Origin: Bordetella parapertussis
GTDB taxonomy: Bacteria; Pseudomonadota; Gammaproteobacteria; Burkholderiales; Burkholderiaceae_B
Length of the DNA stretch: 8,349 nucleotides
Assembly (NCBI GenBank): GCA_945868195.1
Contig: CAMBLP010000091.1
Location: forward strand, 1 to 8,349
Direction: 5' to 3'
The position numbers and the translations under genes are program-made. The notes beneath the pieces were generated by a model, which did no database searches, had not been told where the DNA came from, and saw only the letters and a list, made by a program, of their open reading frames with translations. Positions within the stretch are counted from its first letter, which is position 1. Every line of letters starts with the position of its first letter. Positions 1-6,347 of the stretch are shown here, piece after piece.

Positions 1-27
1 GCAGAGGGCTAGACCTGGTTTCATCAT
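1..27 (-). CDS. Start of a third efflux-operon gene, probably the outer-membrane channel (partial)
   Basis: Four bases after the adaptor stop codon, the minus strand has two adjacent ATG codons (27-25 and 24-22), and the reading frame stays open to the window edge. The visible peptide is M-M-K-P-G-L-A-L-C. A short basic start running into hydrophobic residues and a Cys resembles the beginning of a secretion or lipoprotein signal peptide. A GAG lies 6 nt before the second ATG, which makes that codon the slightly better start; no strong ribosome-binding site is seen. RND pump and adaptor genes are commonly followed by an outer-membrane factor of the TolC/NodT type. The assignment rests on that context plus nine codons, so it is inference; any other exported protein would fit. 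Confidence 0.45.
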
Positions 28-31
28 GCGC

Positions 32-1234
32 TCAGGAACCACGCCGAGTCGAGGGTGCGCGTGGCGCAGGTGACTGAGGGACAACTGCTTGACCATTGAC
101 CAAAGAATCCATTGGATTCAAAATCAGTTGATCGTCAGCAGCAATCCCACTCCGGATCTCGACTTGGTTACCAAAATCAACCCCAAGCGTGACTTTTTTC
201 TTTTGAGCTCGATTGTCCTGATCAACCACGGCAATGAAGGGACCACCCGCTCCAAAGATTAATGTGTTGGTGGGAACAATCAAGCTATTGCCCAGGGCGA
301 TTTGCATCGCGACTTCAACGTAGGCGCCTGGCAATAACGCGTTGTTCTCATTCGGGATCTCGATATCGACTTGCAGAGTCCGCGTATTGATGTCGATCGC
401 ACCGGCGGTACGTGCAATACGACCCTTGATGATTTTATCGGGCGCGTTGGTCTGGTACACCGAAACTTCGTCCCCGACTTTGACTTGAGATGTGCGATCC
501 TGAGGCAGGTACACATAGACGCTCAGGCGATCGGTGCGCGCCATGGTGAACATGGCTTGTGCGTTTCCAACGTTGCCGGCATTCACGAGATCGCCGAGGT
601 TGATGTTGCGTCGCGTGATGCGGCCTTCAAAAGGCGCGGTCACAGTGCCAAAACTTCGTAGTTGCTTCAGGCGATTCAATACGGCTTCGCTCTGTCGATA
701 AAGGCCTGTTTTTTCGTCCATTTCTTGTTGTGAAACGGCGTCTTCGGCGCGTAAACGTCTCCAACGTTCGAAAACCGTTTTGGCAAGATTGAAGTTCGCG
801 GTCGCTTCTTCGACTTGACGATTGATCTCCGGGATATCGATCAGCGCAAGCGTTTCACCTTGCTTGGCGGTATCGCCAAGGTCTTTGAACCATTGTTTGA
901 CATAGCCCGTCACGCGCGAATGAATTTGAGCTTCATTGATACCACGTAAGGTCCCAGGCAGCACCAAGCGCATATTGGGGTTGTTCTTGTCGGGGGTTGT
1001 GGGTTTGACCACAAGAACATGCATAACGCCACTTTCATCGGCGCGTTTGGCCAAGACCTCGGCAAAGGACCAGCGCTCAAGCAAGGCCGTACCAAGACCG
1101 AAGAGCATCAATGCAAAAATAACGACTGCGACTAATTTCACTGTACGCAGTGTTTTTTTCAGTTTGATTGACGAGTCGGCGTTGTCGGGGTGTCCGAGCG
1201 GTAAACCATGAGAATCGTGGAGCGTATCCTTCAT
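32..1234 (-). CDS. RND efflux periplasmic adaptor (membrane fusion protein, HlyD/AcrA type)
   Basis: This 400-residue protein should bridge the inner-membrane RND pump and an outer-membrane channel in the periplasm. A basic cytoplasmic tail of about 30 residues precedes one hydrophobic segment (about 33-51), so it is anchored by an N-terminal transmembrane helix; I see no lipobox. The first half of the barrel-sandwich (lipoyl-like) domain is at about 92-135. An alpha-helical hairpin follows at about 136-192, rich in Glu, Arg, Leu and Gln. The second half carries the family signature V-T-A-P-F-E-G-R-I-T (198-207). Beta-barrel features come next, including L-L-P-G-A-Y-V-E-V (300-308) and V-P-T-N-T-L (320-325), then a membrane-proximal domain and a short Pro/Arg-rich tail. 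Its length is typical for the family. The ATG overlaps the pump's stop codon as ATGA, and an AAGGAA site sits 5 nt upstream inside the pump gene, so translation is probably coupled. The substrate cannot be told from the sequence. Confidence 0.93.
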   Translation of the reverse strand: MKDTLHDSHGLPLGHPDNADSSIKLKKTLRTVKLVAVVIFALMLFGLGTALLERWSFAEVLAKRADESGVMHVLVVKPTTPDKNNPNMRLVLPGTLRGINEAQIHSRVTGYVKQWFKDLGDTAKQGETLALIDIPEINRQVEEATANFNLAKTVFERWRRLRAEDAVSQQEMDEKTGLYRQSEAVLNRLKQLRSFGTVTAPFEGRITRRNINLGDLVNAGNVGNAQAMFTMARTDRLSVYVYLPQDRTSQVKVGDEVSVYQTNAPDKIIKGRIARTAGAIDINTRTLQVDIEIPNENNALLPGAYVEVAMQIALGNSLIVPTNTLIFGAGGPFIAVVDQDNRAQKKKVTLGVDFGNQVEIRSGIAADDQLILNPMDSLVNGQAVVPQSPAPRAPSTRRGS

Positions 1235-4200
1235 GTTGCTTCCTTGGAGGCGCGGCGTTGATCAAGCCAGCCATGCAGACTTGCGAAAAGAACAGGTACG
1301 AATAATAAAGTCGAAACGGTAGCCAGAAGCAAGCCACCAATCACAGTGCGGCCGAGCGGGGCATTTTGTTCGGAGCCCTGTCCAAAGCCGATCGCCATGG
1401 GAACCATGCCGATAATCATCGCCGTCGCGGTCATCAGGACAGGTCGGATTCGTATGGCACCGGCTTCGAGTGCGGCAGCTAATGGCGAGAGTCCGTCCTT
1501 GAGGCGCTCGCGCGCAAAAGAAATGACAAGTACGCTATTGGCCGTCGCGACGCCCATGGTCATAATGGCACCCGTCAAGGCCGGTACACTCAGATTGGTG
1601 CGCGTAATCACCAACATCCAGGCAATCCCAGCAAGTGCGGAGATCAGGGCGGCAATGATGATGAAAGGATCAAGCCACGATTGAAAGTTGACGACAATCA
1701 GCAGGTAGACCAATAGCACGGCACCCAGCAGACCAATCCCCAATCCTATATAGGATTGCTTCATGGTTTCTACTTGACCGCGCATCGTCATACTGCTGCC
1801 GCGTGGAAGTTCCGATCTAGCCTCGTCAATAATGACTTGAATATCCATCGCGACTGCGGCGAGGTCGCGTCCCCGTACGTTAGCGTAAATATTAATGGAG
1901 GGACGAATGTTATAGCGCGTCAAAATGGCGAATTCAGTCGTGGGCGTCGAACTCACTAGATTGCCAATCAACTGTGTGCCGCGATTAGCCGCGGCGTTAG
2001 CGGTCGCTGCTGTTGCGGAAGCCGCCGCATTCGCGGGTCCGACGGGAAGTCGGAGCAGGTCATCAAGTGAATCGATATTGTATTGAGGGGTTTGTGCTTG
2101 AATTTGATAGTTGATATTGTTGGCGGGATTCAGCCAAAACGAAGACGTTGTTTGCGCGCTGCCTGACAAAGGTAGCAAAACGTTTTGAGCAAGATCCTGA
2201 GGTGTTAGACCCATGCCTTGCATCCTGGTCCGATCCATTTTTAAGGCAATGGAGGGTTGGTTTAGACGTTGATGAACATGGACATCAGCGGCACCCGGAA
2301 TGTTTGCGATTTTAGTCACTAGTTTCGCGGCGAGTTCATGATTGGCACGGTAGTTGTTGCCGACGATTTGCACATCGATCGCCGCGGGTGTGCCGAAATT
2401 TAAAATTTGCGTCACGATGTCGGCGGATTGATAAAAGAATTCAACGCCCGGAAAGCGCGCGTGCAGGATCGGGATCAGCTCGTCCATGTACGCCAAGCTT
2501 GGTCGATGACCGGGCTTGAGTGAAATCATAATGTCTGCATCAAATGAGCCAATCGTTCCCGAACTACTATAAGAAAGGTTAATGCCGCTGTTAGGTAAAC
2601 CGACATTATCAAGAATGCCCTCTAAGTCTTTTGCGGGAATAACCTCTCGAATGACTTTTTGAACCTCATCAGCCAGAATCGCAGTACGCTCTACACGTGT
2701 GCCCGTCGGGGCGCGCATATGCAGTTTGATCTGGCTCGTATCGACAAAGGGAAATAAATCGCGACCGAGAATAAAAAAGATGCTGCAGGACAAGAGACAA
2801 AAAACGAGAAAGCCCGCGATAAATTTTTTACGGTTGCTTAAGAGGTGACCGAGTAACAGCACGTAGCTCGCGCGGAATACTTCGAAGCGAGCGTTGAAGC
2901 GAACATGAACCTTGTGAATCCATCGCCCCACCGGACCTGGCTTGCCCGCATCCTTAAGCATGAGATAGGCGAGCGTAGGCACAAGCGTGCGGGAAAGAAC
3001 ATAGGACGCGAGCATCGCAAAGCTGACCGCCTCAGCCAACGGCACGAATAGATAACGCGCGACACCACCAAGAAAAAACATCGGTACGAACACAATACAG
3101 ATCGAGAGCGTGGCGACAAAAGTAGGAATCGCGATCTCGCCAGCGCCATCGAGCACGGCCTGATAAAGATCCTTGCCCATGTGGATATGGCGTTCGATAT
3201 TTTCGATGGTGACGGTGGCGTCATCGACCAAAATGCCGACGGCAAGCGCCAGCCCCCCTAGGGTCATGATGTTGATGGTCTCGCCTAGCAGATGAAGGGC
3301 GATCAACGAGGTAAAAATTGAGAGTGGAATCGAGATCGCGATAATCGAAGTGGTGCGCCAGTTTCCCAAAAACAGCAGCAGCATCAGTGCGGTGAGACCG
3401 CCAGCAATCAATATTTCATAAATCACGCTTGCCAGAGCTTTCTCGACGAAGATGGATTGGTCGCCTAGTAGTCTGACATCGATGCTCTCGGGTAACAAGG
3501 GTAGGATGGAGGGCATCTTTTCCTTGACATCTCGGACAATATCTAGCGTAGATGCACCACCATTTTTAAGTGCCGTCAGGATCAGGCCGCGCTCACCATT
3601 TTGACGGACGATATTGATCTGTGGTGAGAATCCATCGCGGACGTGCGCCACCTCACGCATATAGGTTGTTGCACCGTTGACGGTTCTGATGGGGATGTTG
3701 TTGAGCTCGGCAATCGAGGTCGGTGAGGAGTTCAACGCGATACTGAATTCGACATCGTCGATCTTTGCAGAGCCGGAGGGGAGCGTGAGGTTCTGAGCTG
3801 TAATGGCGTTAATGACGTCCGAGGAGGTCATGCCCTTTGCACGTAAAGCCTCTGGGTCGATGTCGACCGAAACGGCGCGCACCTTACCACCGAAGGGGAA
3901 GGGCACCGCAATGCCCGGAATAGTGATGAGCTGTGGGCGTACGATGTTCAGGGCAGCGTCGAATAAATCTTTTTCAGAAAGCGTTTTACTCGACATACCA
4001 ATCTGAATCACAGGAATCGATGAGGCCGTGTACTTAATAATCAGAGGTGGCGCCACACCTTGAGGCATTTGTCTGACGGCGGATTGCGAAATCGCGACGA
4101 CTTGCGAAATAGCGGTTTGAATATTCGCTTTGGGTTGAAAATAGATCTTGATGATCGAGATGCCGCCGAGCGAGCGCGACTCAATGCGTTCGATGTCGTT

Positions 4201-4425
4201 GACGGTCGTTGTGATGGAACGTTCATGATTTTGGGCAATCCGGTTGCCCATTTGTTCGGCCGATAGACCGCGATAATTCCAAATGACGCTAATCACAGGA
4301 ATATCGATTTCAGGTAAAACGTCGACGGGGGTGCGCTGGATCGCCAGTGGCGCGGAAAGCAGAATGAGAATAGCCATCACGATAAACGTGTATGGCTTAT
4401 CTAGTGCGATCCGAACAATCCACAT
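1231..4425 (-). CDS. RND efflux pump, inner-membrane permease (AcrB/MdtB-like superfamily)
   Basis: This 1064-residue protein is full length for the HAE-1-like RND pumps, which trimerise in the inner membrane and export substrates using the proton gradient. It shows the expected duplicated plan. TM1 is at about 11-29, followed by a large periplasmic loop. A helix bundle at about 332-490 includes G-I-L-V-D-D-A-T-V (397-405), and Asp401-Asp402 match the AcrB D407/D408 proton-relay pair. The second half has a helix at about 535-553, a second periplasmic loop, and helices from about 892 to 1050. TM10 reads G-V-A-T-A-N-S-V-L (958-966), so the AcrB K940 position is Ala962. The second loop contains an Ala-rich stretch (about 798-814). 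The gene is first in its operon and overlaps the adaptor by 4 bp. The chosen ATG has a GCAGG site 8 nt upstream and gives the standard N-terminus for the family. Drug, solvent or metabolite export are all possible; heavy-metal (CusA-type) export is not suggested. Confidence 0.95.
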   Translation of the reverse strand: MWIVRIALDKPYTFIVMAILILLSAPLAIQRTPVDVLPEIDIPVISVIWNYRGLSAEQMGNRIAQNHERSITTTVNDIERIESRSLGGISIIKIYFQPKANIQTAISQVVAISQSAVRQMPQGVAPPLIIKYTASSIPVIQIGMSSKTLSEKDLFDAALNIVRPQLITIPGIAVPFPFGGKVRAVSVDIDPEALRAKGMTSSDVINAITAQNLTLPSGSAKIDDVEFSIALNSSPTSIAELNNIPIRTVNGATTYMREVAHVRDGFSPQINIVRQNGERGLILTALKNGGASTLDIVRDVKEKMPSILPLLPESIDVRLLGDQSIFVEKALASVIYEILIAGGLTALMLLLFLGNWRTTSIIAISIPLSIFTSLIALHLLGETINIMTLGGLALAVGILVDDATVTIENIERHIHMGKDLYQAVLDGAGEIAIPTFVATLSICIVFVPMFFLGGVARYLFVPLAEAVSFAMLASYVLSRTLVPTLAYLMLKDAGKPGPVGRWIHKVHVRFNARFEVFRASYVLLLGHLLSNRKKFIAGFLVFCLLSCSIFFILGRDLFPFVDTSQIKLHMRAPTGTRVERTAILADEVQKVIREVIPAKDLEGILDNVGLPNSGINLSYSSSGTIGSFDADIMISLKPGHRPSLAYMDELIPILHARFPGVEFFYQSADIVTQILNFGTPAAIDVQIVGNNYRANHELAAKLVTKIANIPGAADVHVHQRLNQPSIALKMDRTRMQGMGLTPQDLAQNVLLPLSGSAQTTSSFWLNPANNINYQIQAQTPQYNIDSLDDLLRLPVGPANAAASATAATANAAANRGTQLIGNLVSSTPTTEFAILTRYNIRPSINIYANVRGRDLAAVAMDIQVIIDEARSELPRGSSMTMRGQVETMKQSYIGLGIGLLGAVLLVYLLIVVNFQSWLDPFIIIAALISALAGIAWMLVITRTNLSVPALTGAIMTMGVATANSVLVISFARERLKDGLSPLAAALEAGAIRIRPVLMTATAMIIGMVPMAIGFGQGSEQNAPLGRTVIGGLLLATVSTLLFVPVLFASLHGWLDQRRASKEAT
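1240..1245 (-). promoter_or_regulatory. Ribosome-binding site of the adaptor gene, inside the pump gene
   Basis: The minus strand reads AAGGAA, then 5 nt, then the adaptor ATG at 1234-1232. This strong Shine-Dalgarno match lies in the last codons of the pump gene. Together with the ATGA overlap it supports the adaptor start and a translationally coupled pair. Confidence 0.7.
1984..2034 (-). other. Ala/Asn/Thr-rich low-complexity segment in the pump's second periplasmic loop
   Basis: Codons 798-814 of the pump encode a run made only of Ala, Asn, Thr and one Ser, with two similar ends (A-N-A-A-A-S and A-N-A-A-A-N) around A-T-A-A-T. The Ala codons are mixed (GCG, GCT, GCA, GCC), so this is not a fresh codon-repeat expansion. 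The stretch follows L-R-L-P-V-G-P, where homologous pumps return to their docking or porter subdomain. It is most likely a flexible surface loop. Confidence 0.6.
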
Positions 4426-4455
4426 CCTGAATACCTGCGTTAAGCGCCTACGTTC

Positions 4456-4475
4456 TACTAGCCAGTATGGCTGTA
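4456..4475. promoter_or_regulatory. Dyad in the efflux-operon leader, possible operator
   Basis: The sequence reads TAC-T-AGCCA-GTA-TGGCT-GTA. It has a perfect 5-bp inverted repeat around a 3-nt centre, with TAC/GTA flanks that also pair if one base is bulged. It lies about 20-40 nt downstream of the TATACT hexamer in the direction of transcription, where a repressor could block elongation or a transcript could fold. Stems this short arise by chance, so the role is inference. Confidence 0.3.
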
Positions 4476-4497
4476 CTCGTCAGATCAGCACGCAAGA

Positions 4498-4503
4498 AGT
4501 ATA
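4498..4503 (-). promoter_or_regulatory. Possible -10 hexamer for the efflux operon
   Basis: The minus strand reads TATACT, five of six matches to the sigma-70 -10 consensus, about 73 nt before the pump ATG. No good -35 box lies at the normal distance, and there is no extended TGn motif. A promoter here would therefore be weak, activator-dependent or not real. Confidence 0.25.
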
Positions 4504-4572
4504 GAGAAACTGCCTTGTGGGGGATAGATGTATTTCAATATTGCAACGATGCAGGTTGTAGATCAGCCATAT

Positions 4573-4589
4573 CTAAGGGTTTTCCCTAA
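4573..4589 (-). terminator. Weak hairpin just after the nitronate monooxygenase stop codon
   Basis: Immediately after the TAA (4593-4591) the minus strand can form AGGG-AAAA-CCCT (4587-4576). TCTAA (4572-4576) and TTAGA (4591-4595) form a further, partly competing outer pairing. The core stem is only 4 bp and no U-run follows, so efficient intrinsic termination is doubtful and some read-through into the efflux operon is possible. Confidence 0.2.
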
Positions 4590-4590
4590 A

Positions 4591-5631
4591 TTAGATGCGT
4601 TGCAAGTACTCCTGTTCTAAGACTTTCATGAGTTGTTGAACCTTCATGGGCCGAGCTTGGGCATACGCGCGTCCGGCCCAGAGGCTTTGATGCTCGCCGT
4701 CATCATGTTGCACAGCAATTTGTCGCAATGGGGTTGTCAGGGTGTTCTGAAGGGGGAAAGGCAGATGGGGCTGTCCTTGCATGGCATCGATGAACGCATT
4801 GCGCAGGCCTTGCGCACGTCTGCCGGAAAAGCCGTGGGTGAAGACGGTCCCCCGGGTTGGTTTAGTGAGTAAGAAATGCTTATGCGCAGGTGTTGCGCCT
4901 GATTCATCACACACCAGAAACGCAGTGCCCATTTGTGCCGCCGCTGCACCGGCAGCCTGAGCCATGACAATGTCATTACCCGTCATGAGACCACCAGCCG
5001 CGACAACAGGAATACGCAGTGCTGCCGTGAGTTGTCTGACGAGCGCAAGGGTGGGGGTATCCTCATCGAGCGTATCGGGCTGAAAGGTCCCGCGATGACC
5101 ACCCGCCTCGATCCCTTGTGCGACCACAAAATCGATACCTGCCGCCTCAATCGCTTGTCCTTCGGCTAAACAGGTTGCGGTGACGCCCACAGTGATTCCT
5201 AACAAGCGTGCGCGCTCGAGTACCTCTGGTTGTGGCAAGCCAAAGTGAAAGGTCAATACGGCAGGACGGTGTAGCCAAACAGGCTCTAGCATGGCCTTTA
5301 AGTCAGGAGTAAACGGGGGCTGGGGGCTGGCTAGTCTGAGGTCTTGGGTGATTTGCAGGCGCTTGAGCGCGGTGATGGCCTGGTGCTGAAGCTCAGCACT
5401 GGGTGTGGGGATTTCTTGAAAGACGAAAAAATTGGCATTAATGGGACCCGAGGTCAGACGCTTGGCCGCGGCAAGATCATCACTGATTTTTTGAGGAGCG
5501 CTGTAGGCAAAGCCAAAGCTGCCCAGGCCGCCCGCCTGCGTCACCCCAGCGACTAAGGCGGGTGTGTTGATCCCACCCGCCATGGGGGCTTGAATAATCG
5601 GCACACGTAATTGATTCAGAGCAAATGCCAT
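4591..5631 (-). CDS. Nitronate monooxygenase family flavoenzyme (2-nitropropane dioxygenase family)
   Basis: This 346-residue protein is a predicted cytoplasmic FMN-dependent TIM-barrel enzyme. Class I members oxidise alkyl nitronates such as propionate 3-nitronate, a toxic natural product; close relatives are NADH:quinone reductases or enoyl-ACP reductases. Visible motifs are P-I-I-Q-A-P-M-A-G-G (11-20), which opens the barrel and helps bind FMN, and G-G-L-G-S-F-G-F (34-41). T-F-H-F-G (127-131) follows, then G-I-E-A-G-G-H-R-G (173-181), whose His179 matches the conserved catalytic His. The phosphate-binding end is V-V-A-A-G-G-L (209-215) and A-A-Q-M-G-T-A-F-L (231-239). No signal peptide is seen. 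The ATG is supported by a GGCGGA-like site about 7 nt upstream and by its closeness to the first motif. It is transcribed away from the thiol dioxygenase operon and towards the efflux operon. Family assignment is firm; the substrate is not. Confidence 0.9.
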   Translation of the reverse strand: MAFALNQLRVPIIQAPMAGGINTPALVAGVTQAGGLGSFGFAYSAPQKISDDLAAAKRLTSGPINANFFVFQEIPTPSAELQHQAITALKRLQITQDLRLASPQPPFTPDLKAMLEPVWLHRPAVLTFHFGLPQPEVLERARLLGITVGVTATCLAEGQAIEAAGIDFVVAQGIEAGGHRGTFQPDTLDEDTPTLALVRQLTAALRIPVVAAGGLMTGNDIVMAQAAGAAAAQMGTAFLVCDESGATPAHKHFLLTKPTRGTVFTHGFSGRRAQGLRNAFIDAMQGQPHLPFPLQNTLTTPLRQIAVQHDDGEHQSLWAGRAYAQARPMKVQQLMKVLEQEYLQRI

Positions 5632-5686
5632 GGTCGAGTCCGCCTGTTGAGGGTTGGGTAATCCATTCTATCCCCAGAATGCCGTA

Positions 5687-5700
5687 TATCATTACTGATA
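5687..5700. promoter_or_regulatory. Inverted repeat TATCA-N4-TGATA, possible operator
   Basis: A perfect 5-bp dyad with a 4-nt centre sits near the middle of the divergent region. Its size and AT-rich symmetry resemble binding sites of small dimeric regulators, but it matches no site I can name. The symmetry is directly visible; the function is inference. Confidence 0.25.
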
Positions 5701-5722
5701 AGAAAGAAAACCTGAAAGACTG

Positions 5723-5734
5723 AATCGAACGATT
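5723..5734. promoter_or_regulatory. Inverted repeat AATCG-AA-CGATT, possible operator
   Basis: A perfect 5-bp dyad with a 2-nt centre lies about 36 nt before the dioxygenase start, flanked by TGAAT copies. A protein bound here could act on a promoter for the plus-strand operon. No cognate regulator is known. Confidence 0.25.
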
Positions 5735-5756
5735 GAATTGTTAAGAATAAGACGGC

Positions 5757-5761
5757 GGGAG
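5757..5761 (+). promoter_or_regulatory. Ribosome-binding site of the thiol dioxygenase gene
   Basis: GGGAG lies 8 nt before the ATG at 5770. The nearer ATG at 5765 is only 3 nt away and reads ATG-CTA-TGA, stopping at once, so the site decides for the start at 5770. Confidence 0.65.
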
Positions 5762-5769
5762 ACCATGCT

Positions 5770-6342
5770 ATGAAAAATGAACGACTGTTGACTTTTGTGC
5801 AAGCCATGAGTCACTTGCTCGAAGGTAAACCGCAGGAACCTCTGATTTTGGAGAGAGGGGGTGCGTTGCTAAAAGAGCTTGTCAAACAAGATGACTGGTT
5901 GCCCGAAGCCTTCGCACAACCTCATCCGCAGTTTTATCAACAATATCTGTTGTATGCAGATCCCTTAGGGCGCTTTTCAATGGTGAGCTTTGTCTGGGGA
6001 CCTGGCCAAAAGACCCCTGTTCACAATCATCTGACTTGGGGACTGATCGGCATGCTGCGTGGGCAGGAAATCGACACGCATTACTTCAAAGAAGCTGAGG
6101 GTCATTATCGTCGTGGCGATAGCCGCTTATTGTTGCCAGGTCAGGTGGGCTCAGTGTCACCGGCCACGCACGACGTACACGAAGTTGCCAATTACTACGC
6201 AGATCGTACTTCCATCAGTATTCACGTCTATGGTGGAAACATTGGTCGGATCCATCGCCATGTGTTTGATCCTGTGTCTGGTCAGGAAAAATCATTTGTC
6301 TCGGGCTACAGCAACGACGTCGTCCCTAATCTTTGGAATTAA
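5770..6342 (+). CDS. Cysteine dioxygenase-family thiol dioxygenase, Gln type; probable 3-mercaptopropionate dioxygenase
   Basis: This 190-residue cytoplasmic cupin should use non-haem Fe(II) and O2 to turn a small thiol into its sulfinate. The iron ligands are visible as P-V-H-N-H (His85, His87) and D-V-H-E-V (His137), matching H86, H88 and H140 of mammalian cysteine dioxygenase. The S-x-H-x-Y triad is present as Ser150-His152-Tyr154. In Y-Q-Q-Y-L-L (56-61), Gln58 takes the place of the substrate-binding Arg60 of true cysteine dioxygenases. Gln here marks bacterial enzymes that prefer 3-mercaptopropionate. The Cys of the mammalian Cys-Tyr crosslink is absent, as is usual in bacteria. Length is normal and the gene is intact. 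The rhodanese gene starts 5 bp after its stop, so the two are very likely co-transcribed. Cysteine or another thiol remains possible as substrate. Confidence 0.9.
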   Translation: MKNERLLTFVQAMSHLLEGKPQEPLILERGGALLKELVKQDDWLPEAFAQPHPQFYQQYLLYADPLGRFSMVSFVWGPGQKTPVHNHLTWGLIGMLRGQEIDTHYFKEAEGHYRRGDSRLLLPGQVGSVSPATHDVHEVANYYADRTSISIHVYGGNIGRIHRHVFDPVSGQEKSFVSGYSNDVVPNLWN

Positions 6343-6347
6343 GTCAG

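Larger units (their letters stand above)
4426..4590. other. Intergenic leader of the efflux operon
   Basis: These 165 bp separate the end of the nitronate monooxygenase gene from the pump start. Both genes are on the minus strand, so this must serve as leader and probably promoter for the pump, adaptor and channel operon unless the flavoenzyme transcript reads through. On the minus strand it holds a TATACT hexamer (4503-4498) that could be a -10 box, with no convincing -35 hexamer at 16-18 nt. It also holds a small dyad (4456-4475) and a direct repeat AGATCAGC (4482-4489 and 4560-4567). TATGGCTG at 4466-4473 recurs inverted as CAGCCATA at 4564-4571. No regulator gene is adjacent, so the controlling protein is unknown. 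Confidence 0.55.
5632..5769. other. Divergent intergenic region between the flavoenzyme and the thiol dioxygenase operon
   Basis: These 138 bp must hold the promoters of both divergent transcripts. No convincing -35/-10 pair is visible on either strand; the best single hexamer is TAGAAT on the minus strand, within 5664-5672, with no -35 partner. Two short inverted repeats are present (5687-5700 and 5723-5734), and TGAAT occurs at 5721-5725 and 5734-5738. The arrangement would suit one shared regulator, but no regulator gene lies in the window. Confidence 0.5.

Noticed and set aside
2838..3245. Open reading frame of 135 codons on the minus strand
   Set aside because: A second frame within the pump gene; the long frame has clear RND motifs across the same bases.
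5641..5760. Sigma-70 promoter pairs in the divergent region
   Set aside because: Single hexamers such as TAGAAT (minus strand) or TTGAGG (plus strand) can be picked out, but none has a good partner at 16-18 nt, so I list the region without a promoter call.
6333..6347. TTG start adding five residues to the rhodanese protein
   Set aside because: It lies inside the last codons of the dioxygenase, has no ribosome-binding site upstream, and the ATG at 6348 starts directly after that gene's stop.
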